Shown: piece after piece, positions 39,201-47,121 of the stretch
Layout: the number at the start of each line of letters is the position of its first letter
How positions within the stretch are numbered: position 1 is the first letter of the stretch
Source of the DNA: Trichocoleus desertorum ATA4-8-CV12
GTDB lineage: Bacteria; Cyanobacteriota; Cyanobacteriia; FACHB-46
Assembly (NCBI GenBank): GCA_019358975.1
Contig: JAHHIL010000003.1
Coordinates: 124,001 to 188,000 of the forward strand
Length of the DNA: 64,000 bases
Direction of reading: 5' to 3'
The notes under the pieces: model-generated
Databases searched by the model: none
What the model was told of the DNA's origin: nothing
What the model saw: the letters and a program-made list of their open reading frames with translations, nothing else
Made by a program: the position numbers and the translations under genes

Positions 39201-40646
39201 CCACGAGCGGTACGCGATATTGCTCTCAAGTGCGGGAAGCAGGCAGAATTGCATGTCGAAGGTCGCGAAACCTTGATTGACAAGATGATTCTGGAACAGC
39301 TTTATGATCCCATGACTCACTTGGTCAACAACGCGATCGCCCACGGCATTGAGACTCCAGAAGTGCGACAAGCAGCCGGGAAGCCACCTACTGGTCGCAT
39401 CACGATTCGGGCCTTCCATCAAGGGAACCAAACGGTAATCTCCGTCTCTGATGATGGAGCGGGAATTGAGCCAGAGCGCGTTAAAACAAAAGCGATTGAA
39501 AAACGCTTGATTACATCAGCCGAGGCCAGAACGCTCTCTCGGTTGGACATTTATGACCTGCTGTTCCATCCTGGATTCACCACTCAGGATCAAGTCACTG
39601 ACTATGCAGGCCGTGGCGTTGGCATGGATGTAGTTCGCACTAGCTTAGGCGAAATTCGCGGTGCGATCACCACTGATTCTGCGGTGGCCAAGGGAACGAC
39701 GTTTACCATTCGCTTACCGCTCACGTTGAGCATTTCTAAGGCCCTCTGCTGTATCAGTAATCGGGCGCGCATTGCCTTCCCGATGGATGGGGTAGAGGAC
39801 ATGCTAGATGTGCCAAAGGAGCGAATTCAAGCCAATCCAGACGGTCAACCTTGCATTCTGTGGCGAGATTTGCTATTGCCCTTCCGACCGTTATCCGAAA
39901 TCCTCAAATACAACCGTTATCTGGGCCGTGGTAGCGTCTACGGGGGTAATCAGGAAGATGATATTGTCTCCATCGTCGTGCTGCGGAGCGCTGGCAACTT
40001 TATTGCTTTGCAGGTAGACCAAGTACTAGGCGAGCAAGAAATTGTAATTAAGCAACTAGAAGGCCCAGTACCCAAACCCATTGGGGTAGCGGGTGCCACA
40101 GTTCTAGGAGACGGTCGGATTATGCCGATCGCGGATGTGTTAGAGCTGATCGACCTATCTATGGGTCGGATTCGCCGAGAAGCTAGCACCACTCTGTGGG
40201 ATCAAAGTGCTGAACCCCCTGTAGCTGAACCCGTTGCTAAAACTGACCCGACGGTTCTGATTGTGGATGACTCGATTACGGTACGTGAGCTGTTGTCCAT
40301 GACGTTCAACAAGATCGGCTACCGAGTTGAACAAGCGCGTGACGGTCAGGAAGCTTGGGAAAAACTACGCTCTGGCTTGCCCTGCGATATGGTGTTCTGT
40401 GACATTGAGATGCCTAGGATGGATGGACTAGAGCTGCTATCGCGGATTCAGAAGGACTCTACGCTCAACCATATCCCGATCGCGATGCTGACCTCACGGG
40501 GTGCCGATCGCCATAGACAGATGGCTGTCCAACTCGGTGCAAAGGGTTACTTCACCAAGCCGTATCTAGAAGAAGCTTTGCTAGATGCAGCTCAACGCAT
40601 GCTCAAAGGCGAAGTCTTGATTGCTGGTAGTGGTAGCCACGCCTAA
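33222..40646 (+). CDS. Giant CheA hybrid histidine kinase with ~1500-residue acidic region
   Basis: 2474 residues. The Hpt domain is at 1-110 with phospho-His H49 (FRAAHSVKGGA). A helical segment follows to about 280. An uninterrupted Asp/Glu/Ser/Leu/Phe-rich low-complexity region then spans about 285-1790. The dimerisation domain starts near 1826 (MRVPVKHLDNLSNLVGELVV). The HATPase has its N-box (HLVNNAIAHGIE) near 2030, G1 (DDGAGI) near 2075 and G2 (GRGVGMDVV) near 2130. A CheW-like domain covers about 2180-2310 and a receiver about 2343-2465 with phosphoacceptor D2394. It is the kinase of the pilus-motility signalling operon (PilL/HmpE type). The frame is fully open with no sign of decay. 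The acidic region, half the gene, is the unusual part. Confidence 0.93.
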   Translation: MQSEQQQRIMGYFIEEAKDHLNTIEQGLLNLQSTIEDSEMVNEVFRAAHSVKGGAAMLGINSIQQVSHRLEDCFKLLKECPIKVDQKLESLFLRVFDTLHELLEQLQGPFGLTEDTANGIMSGIEPIFTELTNHLEGLITQAGGVIPVEEGSSFIPVVVEATPIPVSAAPLHQEESALLLLFQSDVPTRLREMLQLFKQSENSENRQQLQDLCRGLGQLGEPFDLPSWCDLLEVTRQAIACPDNAYRTLAPIVIKEIKKAQELVLSNQAAAIVASDALSVLVPISSAAAETEPTFDDLLAADIFEFANEPEESLTGAFDLFEAAEDPSEVDIFAVDLAEDSQSADSQSAGLDDWFSGAPLELDATTSDAALGLDLSANLSGDAATPEQSTGDRNGPEVGMAELNSLADLFEGEVLDLGVTWQEEEIIREAAESIESSANNAVNSDDFDFSDDFSDLLFEEPDGSGSSAKAKAADDLASLFGSDDLLNDESLDLPEFEEIADTSLDAAAIAPEAQPDEDFLGELADGFELDVLVVESSVDSSTLEFSEFETSEFETSVANAPAEELESFTDLFVDVDETELFVLETSTEEATTVNSGDLSSDELDSDALGSDDFTDFLSESTAQISFEALESEPDLFASEPMLEADAELELALDSPESIGLFGEEVAPELVADNLAVDETDLDNLFETPEDSAFLADTTSTAISDPTAIDDEDDLSNDLWSEGNTDSSEPVVSWLDTPLDETEEEPFDLSLDLGELSAETETADFLGDFSEEVAATEAAETDLNDLFAPSEDQELILDTSATNSLAVDPTPEQPPAAIADPWEEQGLADSTSDSEPAWNLDPLDEDLLATPEAISDGGENPFDAVGEELESLDFDLEVSQDLDDAFIFAAEADEELLLEEPIEEPTGEAEVSDWTLADLGDSSDELSLDLLEDSSAEDSSTDAMSDLWDTDAFEQQSLDAAVAETDLSSEFDSALLPEEPGEELSDADEFADFLLETELVETELVETELSDRVDDLSVDDSAGDLGFELSRDETTDLWGDDSAATDESALDDLSLGTSVAATESTDNLIFEETIEESVAEPVTEALDLADMFAESAELSELMAGAEEFDFDLASDEASDLEVEASTSEADLTSLSAEDTGDWGGSADDPLANFSIEADFADATADPDQVSSDTDDFDFDFMTSDGADDREVGESTTELDGLFDATASDTDLFDQELSLEVAEPNSDLGDLADFMGEPLEARDASSDLSELEGLSLSDLSIDQPETPEDLSFELAANTSDELDFGADLTSSADLGDLLDDSPSEPDAIAFDLDNFDDLSLDQPSAESPETSEDFIFEPAETSNELDFGAELDFDLDATSSNTEADALADITATESLDTADFAFDLDSSDASFNEDELEFDSLLASDLDLSESLTPVEPSIETESELDFGTELAAEPSIEAENELDFGDELALEGLFDAEPSLDNLSEADLFGLSDEPSEALDNLSEAAIDEDTNNENWLGDFDAGVADIATSTDADSATSDELGDFFATESSDSTADEPVDLFADSLNTEAVAEDDFGFDTLDFSDLSSNETDELSDASAELDALSALVEDDLTTPTESTLEQPTESSFDFDEVDLDLFDVAPDTAAASVADTGDFDFSLESSEAVDENDFDLFALDSADDFSSSLDLSQQTNSDVTDTSDTDLDDFLAAAMEDSSQDSFDFATESAGSLDNFDDLEALLNEDDSATSSSASVASEDADFSGLEALLDEEPSGWNTGSGGAAAFDGVAGNADSASGLDGEFDDLEKLLEDADNTLGGPPTVKTSRGAAPQSSRRPGRRGAAGFAEQTMRVPVKHLDNLSNLVGELVVNRNSLEQDQERLRQFLDNLLYQVQQLSDVGQRMRDLYERSLLESSLLASRQSHQSPLHNTNANGGAQNSHSTGASFDALEMDRFTGFHTLSQEMIELIVRVRESASDIEFIVDETDQVTRMFRQVTTQLQEGLTRSRMVPFAQIADRLPRAVRDIALKCGKQAELHVEGRETLIDKMILEQLYDPMTHLVNNAIAHGIETPEVRQAAGKPPTGRITIRAFHQGNQTVISVSDDGAGIEPERVKTKAIEKRLITSAEARTLSRLDIYDLLFHPGFTTQDQVTDYAGRGVGMDVVRTSLGEIRGAITTDSAVAKGTTFTIRLPLTLSISKALCCISNRARIAFPMDGVEDMLDVPKERIQANPDGQPCILWRDLLLPFRPLSEILKYNRYLGRGSVYGGNQEDDIVSIVVLRSAGNFIALQVDQVLGEQEIVIKQLEGPVPKPIGVAGATVLGDGRIMPIADVLELIDLSMGRIRREASTTLWDQSAEPPVAEPVAKTDPTVLIVDDSITVRELLSMTFNKIGYRVEQARDGQEAWEKLRSGLPCDMVFCDIEMPRMDGLELLSRIQKDSTLNHIPIAMLTSRGADRHRQMAVQLGAKGYFTKPYLEEALLDAAQRMLKGEVLIAGSGSHA
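34860..34889 (+). repeat. 15-bp tandem repeat in cheA acidic region
   Basis: GAATTTGAGACTTCA is repeated twice head to tail, giving EFETSEFETS in the protein. It is a perfect in-frame duplication and shows one way the acidic region grows. Confidence 0.85.
36204..36248 (+). repeat. 15-bp tandem repeat (x3) in cheA acidic region
   Basis: Three head-to-tail copies of a 15-base unit (GAAACGGAGCTGGTT, GAAACAGAACTGGTT, GAAACAGAACTGAGC) encode ETELVETELVETELS. Units are in frame and differ at a few bases, so the expansion is not brand new. Confidence 0.85.
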
Positions 40647-40694
40647 GTTCTAGCTCACCTACTAAAACCTGGTGAGCGATCGCGCCATTTTAAG

Positions 40695-40733
40695 AAAGGA
40701 GGGGATCACGCTTTTGACGGGTTCCCTCCTTTT
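40695..40733 (+). terminator. Intrinsic terminator after the chemotaxis operon
   Basis: AAAGGAGGG pairs with CCCTCCTTT across a loop of about 20 bases, with TTTT at the end of the right arm. It lies about 50 bases after the CheA stop, marking the end of the operon. Confidence 0.7.
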
Positions 40734-40783
40734 CAGTCTCACAGAGAATATCTTTTTGCCCCTATTTTCTTTTACTTACACCT

Positions 40784-42889
40784 ATGTCCTATTCCGACGA
40801 ATCCTTTGTTTACCCTTCCAGCCCTCAAGGTACTCAAGTTGATAGCTATCACGGCGTTGAAGTCCCCGATCCTTATCGCTGGTTAGAAGACCCAGATTCG
40901 GACGAAACTCAGGCATGGGTGGCAGCGCAAAATCAGGTTACCTTTCAGTTCCTCAAGCAGATTGCGATTCGAGAGCGCCTACAACAACGCTTAACCCAAC
41001 TCTGGGACTACGAAAAATATGGCATTCCGTTTCGGGGGGGCGATGCCCAAAAATATGGTGTTCCAGAGCGCTATTTTTACTTCAAGAATGATGGTCTGCA
41101 AAATCAGAGCGTCCTCTACACATTGACCTCACTTGAGGCCGAACCAAGAGTTTTACTAGACCCTAATAAGCTCTCTGAGGATGGTACAGTTGCCCTCTCT
41201 GGGCTGGTTATTAGTGAAGACGCTAGACTCATGGCCTATGGTCTCTCTACCTCTGGGTCAGATTGGCAGACGTGGCAAGTTCGAGAGATTGAAACGGGTC
41301 AAGACTTGAGCGATCGCCTAGAGTGGATTAAATTCTCTGGAGCTGCTTGGATCCATGACAGCCAAGGGTTTTTCTACAGTCGCTACGACGAACCCAACGC
41401 AGCAAGCAAGCTAGAAGAAATCAACTATTTTCAGAAGCTTTACTACCATCGTTTAGGCACCCCTCAAGCTGAAGATGTACTGATTTATCAGCGCTCTGAT
41501 CAACCGGAGTGGGGCTTTAATGGCGGTGTTACCGAAGATGGTCGTTATTTAATCATCTCGGTGTGGCGTGGTACCGATCCGAAGAATCTAGTCTTCTACA
41601 AGGATTTGGCTGACCCTAATGCTGCTGTGGTTGAACTAATCTCTGAGTTTGAGGCTAGCTATAGCTTTGTGGATAATGAGGGGTCAACGTTTTGGTTCCA
41701 GACTGATTTAGAGGCCCCCCGTGGTCGTGTAATTGCGATCGATATTAATGCTCCAGAGCGAAACAATTGGCGGGAACTGATTCCCCAAGCGGCTGAAACC
41801 TTAGAAGGTGTGGGCCTACTCAACCATCAGTTTGTGGCTTCCTACCTCAAAGACGCTCGCAGCCAAGTCAAAATCTTTGATTTAAATGGTAGTTTCGTGC
41901 GGGAAGTTGTTTTGCCCGGAATTGGTTCGGCAGGTGGCTTTGGCGGGCGACGAGAGGATACAGAAACGTTTTATAGCTTCACGAGTTTCACCACTCCGCC
42001 GACCATCTATCGCTACGACATGGTAAGTGGTGAGAGCAGCCTTTTTCGGCAGCCAACTGTCGCCTTTAACCCTGACGAATACGAAACCAAACAGGTTTTT
42101 TACGCCAGTAAAGATGGGACTCAGGTGCCCATGTTTATTACTTACAAAAAAGGCTTGCAGCTAAACGGCAATAACCCCACTTACCTCTATGGCTATGGTG
42201 GCTTTAATGTTTCGCTGACGCCTAGCTTCTCGGTCAGCAACTTGGTGTGGATGGAACTCGGCGGTGTGTATGCCATGCCAAATCTACGGGGAGGCGGTGA
42301 GTATGGGGAGGAGTGGCACCAAGCGGGGACAAAGCTCAACAAACAAAATGTATTTGACGATTTTATTGCCGCAGCCGAGTGGTTGATTGCTAACCAATAC
42401 ACCTCTGCGAGCAAGTTAGCGATCGGGGGCGGCAGTAATGGTGGTTTGCTGGTGGGGGCTTGCATGACCCAGCGTCCAGATTTATTTACCGCAGCGTTAC
42501 CCGCAGTCGGCGTGATGGATATGCTGCGGTTTCACAAGTTCACCATTGGCTGGGCTTGGACTTCGGATTATGGGTCTCCTGAAGAGCCAGAGGAGTTTAA
42601 GGCGCTCTCTGCCTACTCACCCTTACACAACCTCAAGCCAAAAACTGCTTATCCTGCCACTCTGATTACTACGGCGGACCATGACGATCGCGTGGTGCCT
42701 GCCCATAGCTTTAAGTTTGCCGCAGCCCTGCAAGCCGCTCATACAGGCGTAGCTCCCGTATTAATTCGGATTGAAACTAAAGCAGGCCACGGAGCAGGCA
42801 AACCGACTGCCAAAGTGATCGAGGAAGTCAGCGATCGCTGGGCCTTCTTAGTGCAAACCCTCCACATCTCGACTCCTGCTGAAGCTTAA
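40784..42889 (+). CDS. Prolyl oligopeptidase family serine peptidase (S9A)
   Basis: 701 residues, the standard size. The N-terminus (YPSSPQGTQVDSYHGVEVPDPYRWLEDPDSDET) and a seven-bladed propeller region are followed by the alpha/beta-hydrolase catalytic domain. Catalytic residues are S551 in GGGSNGGLL, the Asp of DHDDRVVP (residues 632-635), and H669 in KAGHGAGK. It cleaves after proline in short peptides; without a signal peptide it should be cytoplasmic. The ATG at 40784 has no strong Shine-Dalgarno. The gene follows the chemotaxis terminator and stands alone. Confidence 0.95.
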   Translation: MSYSDESFVYPSSPQGTQVDSYHGVEVPDPYRWLEDPDSDETQAWVAAQNQVTFQFLKQIAIRERLQQRLTQLWDYEKYGIPFRGGDAQKYGVPERYFYFKNDGLQNQSVLYTLTSLEAEPRVLLDPNKLSEDGTVALSGLVISEDARLMAYGLSTSGSDWQTWQVREIETGQDLSDRLEWIKFSGAAWIHDSQGFFYSRYDEPNAASKLEEINYFQKLYYHRLGTPQAEDVLIYQRSDQPEWGFNGGVTEDGRYLIISVWRGTDPKNLVFYKDLADPNAAVVELISEFEASYSFVDNEGSTFWFQTDLEAPRGRVIAIDINAPERNNWRELIPQAAETLEGVGLLNHQFVASYLKDARSQVKIFDLNGSFVREVVLPGIGSAGGFGGRREDTETFYSFTSFTTPPTIYRYDMVSGESSLFRQPTVAFNPDEYETKQVFYASKDGTQVPMFITYKKGLQLNGNNPTYLYGYGGFNVSLTPSFSVSNLVWMELGGVYAMPNLRGGGEYGEEWHQAGTKLNKQNVFDDFIAAAEWLIANQYTSASKLAIGGGSNGGLLVGACMTQRPDLFTAALPAVGVMDMLRFHKFTIGWAWTSDYGSPEEPEEFKALSAYSPLHNLKPKTAYPATLITTADHDDRVVPAHSFKFAAALQAAHTGVAPVLIRIETKAGHGAGKPTAKVIEEVSDRWAFLVQTLHISTPAEA

Positions 42890-42970
42890 AATCTCATCTT
42901 AAGGAAGAGTGACAAGCTCTCTCTAACGTGCGATCGCGGTTCTTCCCATTTACAGAACTCACTCAATAGA

Positions 42971-43017
42971 CACTCTCGTTAACATGTTTACAAAAGTTAA
43001 ATATTTTAATGAGAGTG
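42971..43017 (+). promoter_or_regulatory. Inverted repeat in the leader of the 43026 gene
   Basis: CACTCTCGTTAA (42971-42982) pairs with TTAATGAGAGTG (43006-43017), eleven of twelve positions, with a 23-base loop. It ends eight bases before the ATG at 43026 and could mask the ribosome binding site or be an operator. Confidence 0.5.
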
Positions 43018-43025
43018 CCTTTATC

Positions 43026-43286
43026 ATGCCTAATTTACTCGCAGCGACTCAAGATTATTGGCGTAAGTTAAATGAGCTAGAAGCTGCTTACCAACGGGGA
43101 GAGGTATCGCTGCCAGAAGTCGATGCCAGAGTTGCAGAGCTAATGAGTGAGCTAGGGCAAGAGCGTCGAGCTGCGATCGACTTCACGGTTGCTAGTATTG
43201 GCCATTTATGGAATCAGCAGAGGGAGACTGTTGTTGGTGTGAGTTTGTTAGGGATGCTCACCTATGCTTGGGCAGTCATGAGCTAA
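43026..43286 (+). CDS. Small hypothetical protein with C-terminal membrane helix
   Basis: 86 residues from the ATG at 43026 (an upstream in-frame ATG at 42984 lies inside an inverted repeat and is less likely). The N-terminal 60 residues are helical and charged (YWRKLNELEAAYQRGEVSLPEVDARVAELMSELGQERRAAI). The C-terminus ends with a hydrophobic stretch (VVGVSLLGMLTYAWAVM), so it may be tail-anchored. No family recognised. The strong inverted repeat in its leader suggests regulated expression. Confidence 0.6.
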   Translation: MPNLLAATQDYWRKLNELEAAYQRGEVSLPEVDARVAELMSELGQERRAAIDFTVASIGHLWNQQRETVVGVSLLGMLTYAWAVMS

Positions 43287-43466
43287 GTGAGGCAAAATGC
43301 TACAGCAAAAAATCCCGTTTACCGGAACTTTTAGGGTCGAATTACGTCATCGTTTGGTAACGTCATAGCGAATCGCTACTTTGCTGGGCTGTCATTAACC
43401 GTTATGCTCCGAAACGGTTTTGCCTGTTATAGTTGGTGCGATCGCTCACCCAAGCGCGAGACAATT

Positions 43467-44024
43467 ATGAAACGAGTTCTAGCTGCCCTTGCCTGCATTC
43501 CTCTCACTCTAACGGGTTCAATTGTTGGACTAACACCTGCTAGCGCTGCCCCTACAGCCGCCGCTCAACAGGCGCAACAGCAACAACGGGCCAAGGCTGC
43601 CAGCTATCGTCGCTATATGCAACTAGGGTACGCTGCGAATAAACAGCGAGACTACCAAACTGCCCAGTCGAGTTTTCAAGCAGCGCTAAAAATTCGTCCT
43701 GGCGATCCTTATGCCACAAAGGCACTACGTAATGTCAGAGGGTTTGTACGACGCAACGAGTTGATTAGAGCGGCTAACGTAGCGCGGCAAAAACGAGCGG
43801 ATGCTTTGGGGCAAACGTTACAACAAGCAACCGCAGGGCAAGATTGGCAATGTGCAGTGGCGGTGATCGATAATTTAACTCCCTTGCTCCCAGCCAATTC
43901 TTTGAAACGAGCTGAGCTGCTAACTTATCGGAGTCGGCTCCAAGGACTGATTGGGGCAGAAGCAGATATTACCCGCTGGTCTAGTGTTTGTAGTCAGGCT
44001 AGTCTTACTGCTCAAAATCGATAA
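43467..44024 (+). CDS. Exported TPR-like protein
   Basis: 185 residues from the ATG at 43467, which begins a clear signal peptide (MKRVLAALACIPLTLTGSIVGLTPASAAP). The longer frame from 43404 lacks support. After a Gln/Ala-rich spacer, residues about 50-90 form one TPR pair (RYMQLGYAANKQRDYQTAQSSFQAALKIRPGDPYATKAL). The C-terminal part is helical and has two Cys (WQCAVAVI, SSVCSQ) that could form a disulfide after export. Partner and function are unknown. A possible 29-codon frame begins at the stop codon (TAATG). Confidence 0.7.
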   Translation: MKRVLAALACIPLTLTGSIVGLTPASAAPTAAAQQAQQQQRAKAASYRRYMQLGYAANKQRDYQTAQSSFQAALKIRPGDPYATKALRNVRGFVRRNELIRAANVARQKRADALGQTLQQATAGQDWQCAVAVIDNLTPLLPANSLKRAELLTYRSRLQGLIGAEADITRWSSVCSQASLTAQNR

Positions 44025-44113
44025 TGTTTTTAGCAGCGATCGCCTCTTATCAGGCGGAGAAAACACAGGAAGCGATCGCGCAATTTAGCAAAATTTTGGT
44101 TCAGGCAAATTAG
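44024..44113 (+). CDS. Possible 29-residue TPR-like small ORF
   Basis: The ATG overlaps the preceding stop codon by one base (TAATG), an arrangement that favours reinitiation. It reads MFLAAIASYQAEKTQEAIAQ followed by FSKILVQAN, which looks like one TPR helix pair. It may be a displaced fragment of the gene above or a chance frame; its end overlaps the convergent pentapeptide gene by four bases. Confidence 0.3.
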   Translation: MFLAAIASYQAEKTQEAIAQFSKILVQAN

Positions 44114-45099
44114 CGATACAAACTCCCGTCTGGCATTGTAGCCCCTGCTAGAATTGCTTCTCCTGAGTTGGTAGCGGCAATGTCGGCTCCCCGGAGGCTA
44201 GCTTCTGCTAGGTTGGTTTGCCATAGGTTTGCTTGGGTTAGTTTTGCCCCCCACAAGTAAGCACGGTAGAAACTAGCGGCGGTTAAGTTAGCCTCGCAGA
44301 GCGTTGCCGCATTCAAGTTTGCGCCTGTTAAATCCGCTTCAGTTAAATCGGCAGCAGTCAAGTCAGCCTTACTCAGAGTTGCTTCACTCAAATTGGCTCT
44401 GCGTAAATCGGCTTCGCTCAAATTTGCAGCGTGTAGATTGACTCGAATTAAGCTTGCTACTCGCAGTTGAGTGGCACTCAAATTTGCAGCGGTGAGGGTC
44501 GCGCCATTGAGATTGGCTCCCCCTAGTTTGGCCGCACTAAGATTAACTCCATCTAAGTCAATCCCATTTAGATCAACGCCGTTCAAAAAGGCGGCACTAA
44601 GCTTAACACCGTTGAGTAAAGCACCACTGAGAGAAGCACCACTCAGTCTTGCCCCGGTCAAGTTGGCCCAGTTGAGATTCGCCTTAGTGAGGTTGGCAGA
44701 GCGCAGATTGATATTGTGCAGATCAGCGCCACAGAAGTTAACTTCTTGCAGGTTAGCAGCTCGTAAGTTGACTGCCGTGAGAATGGCTCCACTCACTTTA
44801 GCGCCAGTTAAATCAGCTTTAACCAGAAATGCCCCCTTGAGATTGGCTTTAGTTAAGTCTGCATGGGCTAATCGGGCGTACCCCAGTTTGGCAAAACTCA
44901 GATCAGCAGAGTAAAAAAATGCTCCATTTAAGTTGGCACCTGTGAATGAAGCCCGACTCAAGTTAGCAGACGCAAACGAAGCACCCGTAAAGTTAGCGCC
45001 TGCTAGATCTGCTCGTTCTAGATTGACCCCGATCAGATTAATGCCACTAAAGTCTCTTTCCCCTGCTGCATACCGTTTCAGTAACTCGTCCGCATTCAT
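44110..45099 (-). CDS. Pentapeptide repeat protein 1
   Basis: 329 residues. After a short N-terminus (MNADELLKRYAAGERDFSG), essentially the whole protein consists of A(D/N)LXX pentapeptides. This would fold as a right-handed four-sided beta-helix of about 14-15 coils. Such proteins are abundant in cyanobacteria; some mimic DNA and protect gyrase, most have no known role. No transmembrane segment or enzyme domain is attached. The N-terminal LLKRYAAGER motif is shared with two other pentapeptide proteins within 5 kb (46312-47121 and 48325-49167), so the three are recent paralogues. The pentapeptide periodicity also opens long antisense frames, which are not genes. Confidence 0.92.
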   Translation of the reverse strand: MNADELLKRYAAGERDFSGINLIGVNLERADLAGANFTGASFASANLSRASFTGANLNGAFFYSADLSFAKLGYARLAHADLTKANLKGAFLVKADLTGAKVSGAILTAVNLRAANLQEVNFCGADLHNINLRSANLTKANLNWANLTGARLSGASLSGALLNGVKLSAAFLNGVDLNGIDLDGVNLSAAKLGGANLNGATLTAANLSATQLRVASLIRVNLHAANLSEADLRRANLSEATLSKADLTAADLTEADLTGANLNAATLCEANLTAASFYRAYLWGAKLTQANLWQTNLAEASLRGADIAATNSGEAILAGATMPDGSLYR

Positions 45100-45277
45100 A
45101 TACTATGGCCTCGCGATCGCTCTAGGCAGGTAATTAGGTTTAGGTTGCCCAGGCTAGGATGCAAGTTCAGAAGATATGTGCTATTTGATACAAAGCGTTA
45201 TACAGTTTCAGAGGCTCAGAGTCCTAGAAGACCTGTATTTTTTATCTTCATGACGTCAGTGCAACCAGTCGCAGAAG

Positions 45278-46090
45278 TTACTCGATCGCGTAAGTCACAC
45301 TAATCTGACTGATCACTCTAACTTCTGTAGGTGCTGCTGGATCATAGGGAGGCGCACCCGTTCTGGCAGGAGTAAGCAGGTTCGCCGGACTCCCTACTTT
45401 GGAGCCACACTGAGAGAAAGCCGAAGGTGAACCCGCTACTGGGAGTTCTGTAATCTGCAACACAGAGCCTAGACGGACCTGCACGGTTGTTGCCAAAGCT
45501 TGCAGCCGTTGTTGAGCATCATTCAAAGCAGCTCGTCGTGAGGCATTTTCTAACGGTCTACAGTTTCTAACGGCATACTCAGCTCCGACACTTTGGACAT
45601 CGAAGCGATTGGTTTTCTGAGCCGCAGTATTTGCGGTCAGGACTACTTGTTGGACGCGAGGACGAGTGGGTTTCTCTAGCAACACAATCACGTCAGCGCT
45701 TTCACTAGAGGTTACTTGAACCGTAATCGCTTCTGCGGGAACTCCAATGGCTTCTAGGGCTGTGACGACAGGTTGCAGAGCTGAAGGTTGCAGCGATTGA
45801 TTACCGATGTTCAGCTGGCTAGGTATGTCAGCAGCAGACTCAAACGGATTACGACTGATCATCTGAATTTCCAGACGAGCACTATCCGCTGGAGCGGCCA
45901 CTTGGCCTTGGCCCAAAACTGTAATGTTGCGTGGAGTATCCCCTAAAGGACTGGCAGGATAGGCAAGCTGGGCCACGGAGGCGGAGCCTGCAAGTGGAGA
46001 ACCTAAAGCTTTTACCTCAATTGCGTTCACCTGGGGGGTGGGTAAGAGGAACGCTGATGAAAAAAGCGCTGCGATCGCGATCCCTTTCAT
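45278..46090 (-). CDS. SIMPL (DUF541) domain-containing exported protein
   Basis: 270 residues. A signal peptide spans about the first 23 residues (MKGIAIAALFSSAFLLPTPQVNA). The SIMPL/DUF541 domain follows from about residue 55, starting with RNITVLGQGQVAAPADSARLEIQM. It contains a central helix region (SRRAALNDAQQRLQALATTVQVRLGSVLQITE), the usual hallmark, and ends VRVISQISVTYAIE. The family forms oligomeric periplasmic or outer-membrane proteins (for example BP26 and YggE), with stress-related phenotypes but no fixed biochemical activity. Two Cys (RNCRPL, SQCGSK) may form a disulfide. It lies between two pentapeptide genes on the same strand. Confidence 0.88.
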   Translation of the reverse strand: MKGIAIAALFSSAFLLPTPQVNAIEVKALGSPLAGSASVAQLAYPASPLGDTPRNITVLGQGQVAAPADSARLEIQMISRNPFESAADIPSQLNIGNQSLQPSALQPVVTALEAIGVPAEAITVQVTSSESADVIVLLEKPTRPRVQQVVLTANTAAQKTNRFDVQSVGAEYAVRNCRPLENASRRAALNDAQQRLQALATTVQVRLGSVLQITELPVAGSPSAFSQCGSKVGSPANLLTPARTGAPPYDPAAPTEVRVISQISVTYAIE

Positions 46091-46311
46091 GGGGGCAAGA
46101 CTCCTACTTCAAGCGTTTCACTTCTGGCGTCTGCTAGGTTTAACAGATTACTGCTGTGTTGCCAGCACACGACCCCCACTGTTATAACCTTTCCAGCCCC
46201 AGAAACGCCCAATTTGCCGCTGCTGTCACGAGAGGATCGCTCATGAAGAGGCCAGCAGGGCAACCTGATGAATGTTTATACCTCCTACAGCTCTACTGAG
46301 TTGTGTACGGT

Positions 46312-47121
46312 TTAGTTGTGCACAGTGCCATCGGGCATAATGGCTCCACTCAAATTGGCATTCTTCAGGTCAGTGTCAATCAATGTTGCCCGTCTTAGGT
46401 TGGCATCCATCAACATAGCTTCTACCAAACTGACCTCTGTTAGATTCGTCCAAGTCAGGTTGGCTCGATACAAGTTGGTGTTGCTTAAGTCGGCCCCCCG
46501 GAGGCTAGCCCAGCTCAAATTAGCGTTTCTGAGATTTGCCTGCTTCAACTGAGCAACTCTGAAGTTGGCTCCACTCAAATTGGCTTTGCTCAAATTCGCT
46601 TCATTGAGCTTGGCTCCGTCTAAAACGGCACCTGCCAAAATACTATGAGTTAGATTCGCTCGGTCTAAGCAAGCGCGACTGAGGTTGGTATGAGTCAAGT
46701 TGGCATTACTTAAGTTGGAGCCGTTGAGAGATGCTTCTACGAGTTTGGCTTTGCTCAAATTCGCTTCATGCAAATCTGCTTCAATCAAGCTAGCCCCACC
46801 CATATTGGCCTCACTCAAATTGGTGTCTTGCAAGATAGCACCTCGAAAATTCGCCTCACCGGATTGGACTCCTTTCAAGCTAGCTTCGCGAAAATTGACC
46901 CGAATTAGGTTGGCTCCAATGAGAGTCGCATTCGTCAAGTTGGCTTGACTTAAATTCGCTCCTCCTAAGTTGGCACCACTTAAATTGGCTTCTGATAAAT
47001 TTGCTCCTGTGAAGTCTGCACCACAAAGGTTGACCTCGCTCAAAGATGCTCGCACCAAACTGACATCTTGAAAATTTCTTTCCCCTGCTGCATACCGTTT
47101 CAGCAGTTCAGCAGCATCCAT
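46312..47121 (-). CDS. Pentapeptide repeat protein 2
   Basis: 269 residues starting MDAAELLKRYAAGERNF, then continuous A(N/D)LXX pentapeptide repeats to the C-terminal GAIMPDGTVHN, a tail shared with paralogue 3 (GAIMPNGRTYE) and paralogue 1 (GATMPDGSLYR). A quadrilateral beta-helix is predicted. It has a slightly different repeat composition (more ANLS and ANLT units) than paralogue 1. The common start and tail show that these three genes derive from one ancestor by duplication. Confidence 0.92.
   Translation of the reverse strand: MDAAELLKRYAAGERNFQDVSLVRASLSEVNLCGADFTGANLSEANLSGANLGGANLSQANLTNATLIGANLIRVNFREASLKGVQSGEANFRGAILQDTNLSEANMGGASLIEADLHEANLSKAKLVEASLNGSNLSNANLTHTNLSRACLDRANLTHSILAGAVLDGAKLNEANLSKANLSGANFRVAQLKQANLRNANLSWASLRGADLSNTNLYRANLTWTNLTEVSLVEAMLMDANLRRATLIDTDLKNANLSGAIMPDGTVHN

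Noticed and set aside
44471-44914. Long plus-strand frames opposite the pentapeptide genes (also 46700-46948, 48623-49027)
   Set aside because: Their sequence (repeats of LA--K-AP) is the exact antisense reflection of the A(D/N)LXX repeats. Periodic coding produces stop-free shadows on the other strand.
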